Of a stretch of 64,000 bases of DNA, positions 7,699-16,226 are shown piece by piece (positions within the stretch are counted from its first letter, which is position 1; the number at the start of each line of letters is the position of its first letter). A program made the position numbers and the translations under genes. The notes under the pieces were generated by a model. The model worked only from the letters and a program-made list of their open reading frames with translations. It was not told where the DNA came from and did no database searches. Source of the DNA: Eubacteriales bacterium (lineage in GTDB: Bacteria; Bacillota; Clostridia; Lachnospirales; Lachnospiraceae); contig JAUNOY010000009.1 in NCBI GenBank assembly GCA_030536995.1, positions 21,174 through 85,173 on the forward strand, in the 5' to 3' direction.

Positions 7699-10062
7699 AT
7701 GCATAAAAATAAACAAATTACAAAGGGAGTCGCTTTCGCAGCAGCCGTTGCCCTTGCAGGAATGAGTCTTTCCGCATGTCAGAGCGGCGCGGCGGACAAA
7801 GGTTCCGATAACGGCATCTCCAAATCATCAGAAAATACAGAAGCCCCGGCTTCTGAGGAAAAAGCAATGGGACGCTATCTGGAGGAGACTATTTCCGTAC
7901 CTGAAGATGCGGGCAGTATCAGGAAATTTAAAATTCTTGATTCCGGTGTATACAGAATTCTTTATGAAAACAAGGATTTCACCCTCTGTATGGCAGAATC
8001 TCAGGATCAGGGCAAAACATGGAGTGAGGGCAAACCTGCTGCAGAGCTTCTCGGTCTTGAGAAATCCAGTTACTACTTCCCGGCTTCGGCGCTTGCCTCT
8101 GACGGCGGTATTTTCTTTACAGGTTACCCTTCTTCCGAAAATCAGGAGGAAGCGCTGCCCAGCCGTTATTTCTACCTTTCTCCGGAAGGAGAAATCCGGG
8201 AACTGGATTTAAGCGATTCCTTAAAAGACGACTATATTTTTATCGGTGATTTTACTGCCAAAAATACGATTCTGCTCCAGCCGATTTCCAACGGCATTAT
8301 GGAATTTGACACAGACGGCACCCTTTTAAATCACTACGAAAAAGGCGGTCATTCCGAATGCTTCGGCACTTCCGGAAAATATCTGACTGTCACTATTGAC
8401 GGCACAGTTCACTATTATAATCTGGAAACAGGTAAGCCGGTAGACAATATGGATGCCCTCACCACTCAGATGAGCTCCAATCCCGGCAATCTGGAACTGA
8501 CAAACACCTCCACCGTTCCCTTTGCTTTCACAGACGGAGACGATGAAAAGAGCCTTTTCTATGTAGATTCCACAGGGCTGTACCGTTATGCAGAAGGGGG
8601 AAATACTGTGGAGCAGCTCATTGACGGAAGCCTGAATTCCATCAGTTCTCCTGCTACCGGCTTTACAGGTCTGGAACATGACAAAGACGGAAACTTCTAT
8701 CTTACAGGCGTGGATTACAGTTCTGAGTCAGCATCCCGGGGATTCATTTACAAATACACCTATGACCCCAATACTTCTGCTGTGCCGGGCACAGAATTAA
8801 AAATCTATACTCTGAATGAGAGCAGTCTCCTGAAGCAGGCAGCAACGGTCTTCCAGAAAAAATATCCGGATATCTATCTCAATATCCAGACAGGAATGAG
8901 CGGAGACGATTCCTTTACCTCCTCCGACGCTGTCAAGGTTCTGAATACAGAAATCATGGCAGGCAAGGGACCTGACCTCCTTCTTCTGGACGGACTTCCG
9001 GAGGATACCTATATTGAAAAGGGGCTTCTGGAAGACATCAGCGGACTTTTCTCAGAGGCAGAGCTTCTTGATAATATAAAGGACGCCTACACCGGCGAAG
9101 ATGGAAAAATCTATGCAATGCCTGTGAAATTCGCTATCCCTCTGCTTCAGGGCAAAAAAGAGGACATTGCCTCTGTCACAGACCTGACTTCTCTGGCTGA
9201 CCTGGCAGAAGCACACAAAGACGAGTATGAAGCTTTCCGCCTCTTCTCATACAGTACCATGTCACCGGGCTTACTTTTGAAATGTCTTACAGATGTAAAT
9301 ATGCCGGCATGGCTCAAAGAGGACGGCACTCTGGATGGCGATGCTGTCGCCTCTTTCCTCGAAGACAGCAACCGGATTTATCAGACCAGCGCAGACATTG
9401 TAAAAGAATTAATTGCCGAATACGGAGAAGATTCCTTCTCTGCCCTGTCCTCAGAATACAGCAGACACAATATGGGCATCGGAGGTTCTGCACTGAGCGT
9501 TCTCGGAGGTAATTCACAGGCTGAATTCGGAGGTCTGTTTTCTCCTTCTGAGCTCAGCTATGTGGATTCTGTAAATAAAGCAGATTCTTCTCTTGGCGTG
9601 AAACTCTGGGATGGTCAGAGCAAAAATACCTTCTATCCTGAGCAGATTATAGGAATCAGCGCCAAGTCTGCAAATAAAGAAGCTGCGCAGAAATTCCTCT
9701 CCTTCCTCTTCAGTGAAGAAGGTCAGAAAATCGGCGCAGAAGTCGGTCTTCCTGTAAACAGAACCATTTATGAGGATGTAACTTACTGGACACAGGGGAC
9801 TCCGGGTAAAGTTATCAGCGTTGCCGGCACCGGAAACAATCAGACAGAAGAATATACAAAACTGGAAATTTGCCTTCCTTCTGAAGAAACAGTAAAGGAA
9901 ATCATCGCTTTGGGCAAAACCCTCACCGTACCTTCCAAGGACAACGCCATCATTCAGAATGCAGTCCTTGACGCAGGAACACGCTACATTAACGGAGAAT
10001 TATCTCTGGAAGAAGCTGTCAACGCAGTTACACAGGAAGTAAATTTATATTTATCTGAATAA
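7699..10062 (+). CDS. Propeller-like/solute-binding fusion lipoprotein (ABC substrate-binding)
   Basis: 787 residues from the ATG at 7699, which has AGGAGG 7 nt upstream; an in-frame ATG at 7645 has no ribosome site. A lipoprotein signal ends at LSAC (Cys27). Residues about 65-380 look beta-rich, with a BNR/Asp-box repeat (SQDQGKTW, near 101-108) and repeated DGxxYY/FYLTG-type strands, like a beta-propeller. From about 385 a family-1 type solute-binding domain follows (ELKIYTLNE, FQKKYPDIYLNIQTG, GKGPDLLLLDGLP, FLSFLFSEEGQKIGAEVGLPVNR). Ordinary CUT1 binding proteins are about 430 residues, so the N-terminal half is an addition, perhaps an extra ligand or polymer sensor. It most likely serves the permeases divergently encoded at 5748-7443. 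Confidence 0.85.
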   Translation: MHKNKQITKGVAFAAAVALAGMSLSACQSGAADKGSDNGISKSSENTEAPASEEKAMGRYLEETISVPEDAGSIRKFKILDSGVYRILYENKDFTLCMAESQDQGKTWSEGKPAAELLGLEKSSYYFPASALASDGGIFFTGYPSSENQEEALPSRYFYLSPEGEIRELDLSDSLKDDYIFIGDFTAKNTILLQPISNGIMEFDTDGTLLNHYEKGGHSECFGTSGKYLTVTIDGTVHYYNLETGKPVDNMDALTTQMSSNPGNLELTNTSTVPFAFTDGDDEKSLFYVDSTGLYRYAEGGNTVEQLIDGSLNSISSPATGFTGLEHDKDGNFYLTGVDYSSESASRGFIYKYTYDPNTSAVPGTELKIYTLNESSLLKQAATVFQKKYPDIYLNIQTGMSGDDSFTSSDAVKVLNTEIMAGKGPDLLLLDGLPEDTYIEKGLLEDISGLFSEAELLDNIKDAYTGEDGKIYAMPVKFAIPLLQGKKEDIASVTDLTSLADLAEAHKDEYEAFRLFSYSTMSPGLLLKCLTDVNMPAWLKEDGTLDGDAVASFLEDSNRIYQTSADIVKELIAEYGEDSFSALSSEYSRHNMGIGGSALSVLGGNSQAEFGGLFSPSELSYVDSVNKADSSLGVKLWDGQSKNTFYPEQIIGISAKSANKEAAQKFLSFLFSEEGQKIGAEVGLPVNRTIYEDVTYWTQGTPGKVISVAGTGNNQTEEYTKLEICLPSEETVKEIIALGKTLTVPSKDNAIIQNAVLDAGTRYINGELSLEEAVNAVTQEVNLYLSE

Positions 10063-10071
10063 GCAAATGAG

Positions 10072-10112
10072 GGGCGTGTGAAAAAACTTTCGTTTTTCAC
10101 ACGCCCTTTTTA
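10072..10112. terminator. Bidirectional terminator
   Basis: GGGCGTGTGAAAAA, loop ACTTTCG, TTTTTCACACGCCC then T5. It lies between the converging binding-protein and response-regulator genes and has A and T runs on both sides. Confidence 0.9.
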
Positions 10113-10116
10113 TTTC

Positions 10117-10794
10117 TCATTTATACACTTCCATCACATAACCTACGCCTCTCACAGTTCTGAGGTCTAACGTGCTCTCCACAGTTTTCAGTCTCCGCCT
10201 GAGAAAATGAATGTAATTATCAAGATTTCCTTCTTCCACATCGCTTTCCAGTCCCCATACGCGGTTCAGGAGTACGTTTCTCGGCAGAGTCTGCCCCGGA
10301 TTTCGCAAAAACACCTCCAGAAGCTCTCCCTCCCGTTTCGACAGCGTACACTCTTTTCCATTTCCTTTCAGCCGGTTGTCTTCCGGATCGAAGCTTATAT
10401 CTCCAAGATTCAGAAGAGACGTTTCCTTCCAGTTTCCCGGACGCCTGAAAATGCAGCGGATGCGGGCAAGAAGCTCAGAAAAAGCAAATGGCTTCACCAT
10501 ATAATCATCTGCGCCGCAGTTTAATCCCGTAAGCCTGTCATTAAGTTCCCCCAGAGCAGTAAGCATAATCACCGGCGTGGAAACATGCGCTTTTCGCGCA
10601 GCCTTCAATACAGAAACGCCGTCCATAGAAGGAAGCATCCTGTCAAGAATTACCAGATCGTGAGCTTTTTCCTGCATGTAATAAAGACCTTCCTCCCCGT
10701 CTGTACAGACGTCCGTCTCAAATCCTTCTTTTTCAAGCTGAAACCTCACAGATTCCGCCAGATCTCTATCGTCTTCAATCATCAGTATTTTCAA
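10117..10794 (-). CDS. OmpR-family response regulator
   Basis: 225 residues from a TTG at 10794. Upstream in-frame ATGs exist (10833, 10818), but the predicted -10 box covers 10829-10834, so a transcript would begin near 10822; the TTG has AAAGGCGG 6 nt before it. The receiver domain has the acidic pair ED/D (residues 7-9), phospho-acceptor Asp51 (LVILDRMLP), Thr (MLTALG) and Lys (VKPFAF). The C-terminal winged helix ends RTVRGVGYVMEVYK, typical of OmpR/PhoB. It is divergent from the histidine kinase at 10951, and both promoters carry the same direct-repeat site found at the transport genes, so it is probably the activator of that locus and of itself. Confidence 0.95.
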   Translation of the reverse strand: MKILMIEDDRDLAESVRFQLEKEGFETDVCTDGEEGLYYMQEKAHDLVILDRMLPSMDGVSVLKAARKAHVSTPVIMLTALGELNDRLTGLNCGADDYMVKPFAFSELLARIRCIFRRPGNWKETSLLNLGDISFDPEDNRLKGNGKECTLSKREGELLEVFLRNPGQTLPRNVLLNRVWGLESDVEEGNLDNYIHFLRRRLKTVESTLDLRTVRGVGYVMEVYK

Positions 10795-10828
10795 TATAAA
10801 ACCGCCTTTCTCTCGCATTATATTTTTT

Positions 10829-10862
10829 ATCATATCACAAAATTCTCTATTTTTTCTGTAAA
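10829..10862 (-). promoter_or_regulatory. Response-regulator promoter with tandem operator
   Basis: Reverse strand: TTTACAG (10856-10862), 4 nt, AATAGAG (10845-10851), 10 nt, -10 TATGAT (10829-10834). The spacing is identical to the three sister sites, although the heptamers are more degenerate, which would suit weaker autoregulation. Confidence 0.6.
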
Positions 10863-10872
10863 AAATTCTGAA

Positions 10873-10906
10873 TTTAGATTTAATTTAAAGATTTCCATGT
10901 TATACT
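10873..10906 (+). promoter_or_regulatory. Histidine-kinase promoter with tandem operator
   Basis: TTTAGAT (10873-10879), 4 nt, TTTAAAG (10884-10890), 10 nt, -10 TATACT (10901-10906), followed by the kinase ATG at 10951. Same architecture as at 7515, 7595 and 10829. Confidence 0.65.
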
Positions 10907-10950
10907 GAGCCTGTTAAGATACATCCATCATATTCAAAAAGGAGATACCT

Positions 10951-12219
10951 ATGTTTCGCAAATTTCATATACAGATGACTATTTTCTCCACCTTTATCAC
11001 AAGTACGATACTCGTCCTCATGGCCATTGCCTGCCTGTTTATTTCCGAAAAAGGCACAAGGGACAATATCTATACCTCCTTCCGGGATAATGCCAGCTCC
11101 TGTATTGCCCATCTTGAAAATCAGACCCTCATTTCCCATCAGTGGATTCAGAAAACAGAAAATTCCTACGGGCTGCATATTGATATCAGAGATAATGGAA
11201 ATCCTCTCTTTTTTCAGAAACTCAATCCCGATGCCGAAGTATCCGACGCAATGGAAAAAGCAGCGGAAATATCAAGAGACACTCAGGGGCTTGACCTTAC
11301 AACAACAGGAAATATGATTACAAAAACTGCTTATTTTAAAATGGCGCCTTATTACGCTGCCACTGCCCTCATTCCGAAAAAACAGGGAACCTTAAGCGTT
11401 ATCATTCTCTACCCTCTGGATTCCCTGAACAGGCAGCTTGCCACCCAGAGATTTTTCTTTGCAGGCGCAGTTCTGGCAGCTATTGCAGCTCTTGGCGTTT
11501 TTTCATGGTTTTTTACCAGAAAAATGATTCTGCCTCTGGCGGAAAGTCAACGAAAACAGACGCAATTTATTGCTGCAGCCTCCCATGAGCTTCGCTCTCC
11601 TCTTGCAGTCATTCTTTCCGGTATCTCCGCCCTGAAAAAAGCAGAGGCAGAGGAACAGCCCCGCTTTCTCAGTCTTATTGAAAAAGAAGGAACAAGAATG
11701 TCAAGACTTGTAAACGATATGCTTTCCCTTGCAAACGCAGACAACCATTCCTGGACAATGTTCCCCTCTTCCTGTGAACTGGATACTCTGCTTCTTGACA
11801 CCTACGAAAAATACGACTCCCTGATGGCAAAAAAACATCTGCGTTTTCATATAAATCTCCCTGCTTCCTCTCTTTCTCCCTGTATTTGCGACCCGGGAAG
11901 AATCAGTCAGGTTCTCGGGATTCTTCTTGACAATGCCATAAGCTATGTTCCGGAAGGAGGAACTGTCTGTCTTTCCTTAGAAGAGACAGAAAGCAATTTC
12001 CGGATTTCTGTCTCAGACAATGGTCCCGGTATTCCGGATGAAGCAAAAAAGACCATCTTTCAACGCTTCTACCGGGCTTCTGATTCCCGAAATGACAAAT
12101 CTCATTTTGGTCTTGGCTTATGCATTGCCAAAGAAATCATCGTTTTACACAAGGGAAGTATTGCAGTAACCGACGCTCCCGAAAGCGGCGCTTTATTCCT
12201 TATCAGACTTCCAAAGTAA
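10951..12219 (+). CDS. Membrane sensor histidine kinase
   Basis: 422 residues. TM1 is at about 10-31, an external sensor domain of about 135 residues follows (32-166), and TM2 is at about 168-188. A very short linker without a clear HAMP leads to the dimerisation/phosphoacceptor helix with His212 (ASHELRSPLAV). The catalytic domain has an N box (LLDNAISYVPEGG), a G1 box (SDNGPGIPDEA), an F box (IFQRFYR) and a G2 box (GLGLCIAKEII). AAGGAG lies 8 nt before the ATG. It is divergent from its likely partner regulator at 10117-10794. The external signal is unknown; location suggests it reports on the substrate or envelope state handled by the neighbouring transporter. Confidence 0.93.
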   Translation: MFRKFHIQMTIFSTFITSTILVLMAIACLFISEKGTRDNIYTSFRDNASSCIAHLENQTLISHQWIQKTENSYGLHIDIRDNGNPLFFQKLNPDAEVSDAMEKAAEISRDTQGLDLTTTGNMITKTAYFKMAPYYAATALIPKKQGTLSVIILYPLDSLNRQLATQRFFFAGAVLAAIAALGVFSWFFTRKMILPLAESQRKQTQFIAAASHELRSPLAVILSGISALKKAEAEEQPRFLSLIEKEGTRMSRLVNDMLSLANADNHSWTMFPSSCELDTLLLDTYEKYDSLMAKKHLRFHINLPASSLSPCICDPGRISQVLGILLDNAISYVPEGGTVCLSLEETESNFRISVSDNGPGIPDEAKKTIFQRFYRASDSRNDKSHFGLGLCIAKEIIVLHKGSIAVTDAPESGALFLIRLPK

Positions 12220-12237
12220 ACATACTTCTAAAAAACC

Positions 12238-12284
12238 AAAAGGACTTTTGCAAATGATAAAACATCTGCCGAAGTCCTTTTATG
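12238..12284. terminator. Bidirectional terminator
   Basis: AAAGGACTT and AAGTCCTTTT arms enclose an inner GCA/TGC pair. It sits between the converging kinase and efflux-permease genes. Confidence 0.75.
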
Positions 12285-12297
12285 ATTTCCTTATTAA

Positions 12298-13554
12298 TTA
12301 TTCACTTCTAAGCGCATCAATCGGATTTAAGTTCGCTGCTTTCACAGACGGGAGCAGTCCGAAGACAACACCGATCACTGTAGAAAACAGAACTGCAACA
12401 AGAATCGCCGGTACACTGATTGCCGTAGGCGAGCCCGAGAATTTGCCCACCACCTTCGACAATCCAATACCCAGAACAACTCCTACAATTCCGCCAATAC
12501 TGGTAAGTACAGCCGCCTCTGTAAGGAACTGTCCGAGAATTGTTTTCTTTCTGGCTCCGATTGCCTTCTTCAAACCAATTTCCCTTGTTCTTTCTGTAAC
12601 AGAAACAAGCATGATATTCATAACACCAATGCCACCGACAAGAAGGGAAATACTTGCAATCCATATAAGCTGATTGTTTGTCCTCTTGCTCAGATTCTGA
12701 AGATCTCTTACCTGCTGCATAATATCATCTGCCTGATACTTCAGTTCTGTAGCGTTATGCTTATTGTTTATTGCCTCATTGAGAACCTCTGCCGCTGCAT
12801 TTCCAACTGTACTCATAGCATCTGTACTGTCTGCTTTAATGATTGCATTTTCTGCTTCATCAAACTGGAAAGGAATCGGCCAGCATGCATTGGGAATCAT
12901 CACACAGCCAATCACATTCTGGGAGTATGTCCAATACTCGTCAATTGATTCGATATTCGGCTGGTAATCTGCATCCTGACGGACAATTCCAACCACTGTA
13001 AAAGGCTCCTGACTGATTTCAATCGTCTTTCCAAGAGGATTTTCTCCGGGGAAAAGGTTTTCTGCCGCATTACTATCCACAAGGGCAACTTTTCGATAAG
13101 ACTTATAATCCGCATCTACAAATCCACGACCTGACTGAACAGAATAGCCGCAGGTACTCAGATAATTGATGTCTATGCCATATACGCTTCCTCCCTGAAG
13201 ACTGTTGTTATTGTAGTACACACTGTTTGTACCTGTTCTGCTGTTAAAAAATGTAGCGTTCTTTACATGTTCAAGTTCACGCACTTTTTGTTTCAGCTCT
13301 TCTGTAAGAACAGGCGTCACCGCATTGCTTCCGTATTCCGGATTGTACTGCATATCTCCTTCTTTCAGATATACATTTACCGTATTCGTTCCGGCTCCGA
13401 TCAGATCTTCTTTAATCTGTTCACTTGTTCCCTTAATGGTGGAAACAATTGCAATAATGGATGCAATACCAATAATAATACCAAGCATCGTCAGGAAAGA
13501 TCTCATCATATGGGACCAGATTCCCTGAAAAGCAAGACGTATATTCTCTAACAT
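12298..13554 (-). CDS. MacB-type ABC transporter permease
   Basis: 418 residues. TM1 at about 20-42 (SFLTMLGIIIGIASIIAIVS), then a MacB periplasmic core domain (about 45-270) with YFLTT-like elements such as NLFPGENPLGKTIEI and PFTVVGIV, and a C-terminal FtsX block of three membrane segments from about 285 to 405 with ERTREIGLKKAIGARKKTI, the ATPase-coupling loop. It is last in a four-gene leftward operon with its ATPase (15555) and two adaptors. Together they form a MacAB-like exporter, probably for a peptide, antimicrobial or lipid. Confidence 0.93.
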   Translation of the reverse strand: MLENIRLAFQGIWSHMMRSFLTMLGIIIGIASIIAIVSTIKGTSEQIKEDLIGAGTNTVNVYLKEGDMQYNPEYGSNAVTPVLTEELKQKVRELEHVKNATFFNSRTGTNSVYYNNNSLQGGSVYGIDINYLSTCGYSVQSGRGFVDADYKSYRKVALVDSNAAENLFPGENPLGKTIEISQEPFTVVGIVRQDADYQPNIESIDEYWTYSQNVIGCVMIPNACWPIPFQFDEAENAIIKADSTDAMSTVGNAAAEVLNEAINNKHNATELKYQADDIMQQVRDLQNLSKRTNNQLIWIASISLLVGGIGVMNIMLVSVTERTREIGLKKAIGARKKTILGQFLTEAAVLTSIGGIVGVVLGIGLSKVVGKFSGSPTAISVPAILVAVLFSTVIGVVFGLLPSVKAANLNPIDALRSE

Positions 13555-13568
13555 GAAATCTCTCCTTT

Positions 13569-15548
13569 CTAACCGTTGTAACCGTACATCTTATCCAGTG
13601 TTACTTCCTTCGTCTTCGCGCCTTCTACCACTGTTTTTCCATAAGGGAATGCAATCAGGTCATCTGTGGTGATTCCGTCTTTTACAAGCACACTGTATCC
13701 ATTGTCCACATTTCCGCCTACTGTAAGGTACTGCTTTTTCAGAACTCCCTTGTCGTCTTTGTAGACATAGCTCTTGCCATTCTCTGTGCGGACAAAAGCC
13801 TTCTGGAGAACAAGGCTGCCTTTTACAGACTGGGAGCTTTCCAGATTAATTGTGATAAAGTCATAATCACGGAACTTTATCGACTTATCAAGAACCTCCG
13901 CAGTAAGGCTGTAATAGGATGCATTCGGATTACTCATTCCCGCATATACGCTTCCGGAAATAGGATACTCGGAAATCTCCATGACTTTTGCTTCAAATTC
14001 TCCCTTATCATAGCTAATACAGTTCAGCACTGTCCCTTCTCCAATCTGATCCAGAAAAAGCTCGCTGACAGCGCCGACTACATAATAACCGTCTCCGCTT
14101 TTTACTTTGATAAAAGCAGAACCATCTGTCTTTTTCGTTACAGTATCGCCTACATAAGTAACGATTCCATCCAGCTTGCTGCTGATTAGCTTACGGTTTA
14201 CTTTTTTCTCCAATTTACCGATTTTGATGTTGCTTTCCTGAATATCAAGCTTCAAATTCGCAATCTTTCTCTGCTGATACTTGATGGCTTCTTCTCTGCT
14301 TACTGTTGTGCTTCCCGCTCCACCTCCCGGAGTTCCCGGTTCATCCGGCACCTGAGGTTCATAGGTCATCGCATCGGAAAGAGTAAATTCCGACTCCACA
14401 TATTCATACACAGGCTGAGTCAGAAAACTGCCGTTTATAAGGTAATATCCTGTGCAGGAAAGAGTTCTGTCCTGATAATCTCCAATTGTATCATTTTGAT
14501 GGAATTCAAGTCGGAACCAATATCCTCCCTCTTTTTCCACCTTTGTTCCATCTGCACTGTATCCTGCCATCTTATTTAAGAAAGATCCCATAGCCGTTAC
14601 ACTGCCCCTTGCGCTACTCACAAGAAATACCAGGGGATCTTTTTCCGTTCCTGTTCCCGTAAATGGTACGGAATTGGCATCCAGCTTATCATAGAACTTT
14701 TCTCTTCCGTCTGTTACCCCTTCCATCTCATCTGTAAAATAAGGGTCATAATAAGATGTATTTTCGTCCAGCTCGGGAGTCGGCGTAGGCGATGGTTTCG
14801 GCGTATCATTTTGTCCAGAAGTAATATCATCTCCGCTATTTCCATCAGAAATTTCTTCTCCTGATGTGAAATCTCCGGCTGACGGATCCTGATATTCCGG
14901 CTCCGTTAATGCTTCATCAACTGCTGCCTGCCCCGGATTTTCTGTCCCTGCACCATTGACATCGGGCTCTTCTTCCAGTTCTCCATCCGCAAACGCACTT
15001 AACAGAAGTCGCGGAACTGCTGCTGCCAGATAAGTATCCCCATTATTCCGCTCGGTAAGAGATGCCATTTCATTATCATCTGTATCATCCGGAACATCCA
15101 TATTATCCAGATTATCTGCGCTTCCGCCTCCGTCTTCTTCCAGAATCGGACCTCCGTTCTTAAGGCTGTTCAATCTGTTTACCGCTCTGTTTAAATCCTG
15201 TTCCAGTTTCTTATGCTTCAATCTTGCAATATTCAGCTCCATTTCCACCAGAGTCGTATCAAAGGAAATCAAAGGATCCCCTTTTTTTACAGTATCTCCC
15301 TCTGCTACATAGACCTGATCAATAATCATATCGCTGTCAACAGAGACATTCTGCGCAACGCTCGTCGTAACATTGCCGTCAATACTTGTCGTAGGCATAA
15401 AGTAATCAGAAACAAGATTGCTTACACTTGTAACCATAACCTCTTTTTGGTTATTTTTCCGAAGCTGAAGAAGACCCGCCGCTGCACCTGTTCCTGCCAG
15501 TGCGACAACTAATGCTCCTATAATTACACGTTTCACTATTTTATGCAT
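13569..15548 (-). CDS. HlyD-family adaptor with large inserted domain
   Basis: 659 residues, longer than usual adaptors (about 350-450). N-terminal TM at about 9-27; first lipoyl half VAEGDTVKKGDPLISFD near 80-95. A low-complexity acidic insertion (about 135-260, rich in D, E, G, N, P) and a globular insert (about 260-400) lie inside the hairpin, before the returning coiled coil (KYQQRKIANLKLDIQESNIK) and the second lipoyl half (SSKLDGIVTYVGDTV). Barrel and membrane-proximal domains follow. A 14-nt gap separates it from the permease. The insert may carry a substrate-binding or wall-spanning function. Confidence 0.85.
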   Translation of the reverse strand: MHKIVKRVIIGALVVALAGTGAAAGLLQLRKNNQKEVMVTSVSNLVSDYFMPTTSIDGNVTTSVAQNVSVDSDMIIDQVYVAEGDTVKKGDPLISFDTTLVEMELNIARLKHKKLEQDLNRAVNRLNSLKNGGPILEEDGGGSADNLDNMDVPDDTDDNEMASLTERNNGDTYLAAAVPRLLLSAFADGELEEEPDVNGAGTENPGQAAVDEALTEPEYQDPSAGDFTSGEEISDGNSGDDITSGQNDTPKPSPTPTPELDENTSYYDPYFTDEMEGVTDGREKFYDKLDANSVPFTGTGTEKDPLVFLVSSARGSVTAMGSFLNKMAGYSADGTKVEKEGGYWFRLEFHQNDTIGDYQDRTLSCTGYYLINGSFLTQPVYEYVESEFTLSDAMTYEPQVPDEPGTPGGGAGSTTVSREEAIKYQQRKIANLKLDIQESNIKIGKLEKKVNRKLISSKLDGIVTYVGDTVTKKTDGSAFIKVKSGDGYYVVGAVSELFLDQIGEGTVLNCISYDKGEFEAKVMEISEYPISGSVYAGMSNPNASYYSLTAEVLDKSIKFRDYDFITINLESSQSVKGSLVLQKAFVRTENGKSYVYKDDKGVLKKQYLTVGGNVDNGYSVLVKDGITTDDLIAFPYGKTVVEGAKTKEVTLDKMYGYNG

Positions 15549-15554
15549 TCTGTG

Positions 15555-16226
15555 TCACCCCTTTTCTCGCAGTTCGCCGTCACGGATGGTAACCACTCTT
15601 TTCGCATGAGCCGCAATGTCCGGGTCATGAGTAATCATAAGCACTGAAACTCCTTCATCGTTCAATTTCTGAAACAGCTCCATAACCTGAGCTCCTGATT
15701 TACTGTCCAAAGCTCCTGTAGGTTCATCCGCAAGAAGAAGTCTCGGACTGTTCACAATTGCTCTTGCAATAGCCACTCTCTGCATCTGTCCTCCTGAAAG
15801 CTGATTCGGACGGAAGTCTACTCTATCTGCCAGCCCTACTCTTTCCAGGGCACGTAACGCCCGTTCTTTTCGTTCTTTTTTCGGAACTTTTGCATAATTA
15901 AGCGGCATTTCCACATTTGACAAAGCGCTCTGTTTCGGCAGAAGATGAAAGCTCTGGAATACGAAGCCGATCTTGTGAAGTCTGATATCTGACATGGCAT
16001 TTTCCGAACATTTCCCGATATCCTCACCATCCAGGAAAAAAGTTCCTTCTGTCGCCTTATCAAGGCAGCCTATGATATTCATAAGCGTTGTCTTTCCGGA
16101 ACCGGAAGGCCCCATAATCGCTACATACTCCCCTTCTTCCATGGAAAAATTTACATCTTTCAATACCGGAACTTTCATCTTTCCCTGCTGGTACTCTTTA
16201 TAAATTCCTTTTAATTCCAGTATCAT
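15555..16226 (-). CDS. MacB/LolD-type ABC transporter ATP-binding protein
   Basis: 223 residues with all ABC motifs: Walker [11 protein letters not shown] (about 39-48), Q loop [10 protein letters not shown], signature [14 protein letters not shown], Walker [13 protein letters not shown] and H loop MITHD. This is the LolD/MacB subfamily that powers FtsX-type permeases such as the one at 12298. Its start overlaps the stop of the upstream adaptor gene by 4 nt (ATGA), which indicates coupled translation. Confidence 0.96.
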   Translation of the reverse strand: MILELKGIYKEYQQGKMKVPVLKDVNFSMEEGEYVAIMGPSGSGKTTLMNIIGCLDKATEGTFFLDGEDIGKCSENAMSDIRLHKIGFVFQSFHLLPKQSALSNVEMPLNYAKVPKKERKERALRALERVGLADRVDFRPNQLSGGQMQRVAIARAIVNSPRLLLADEPTGALDSKSGAQVMELFQKLNDEGVSVLMITHDPDIAAHAKRVVTIRDGELREKG

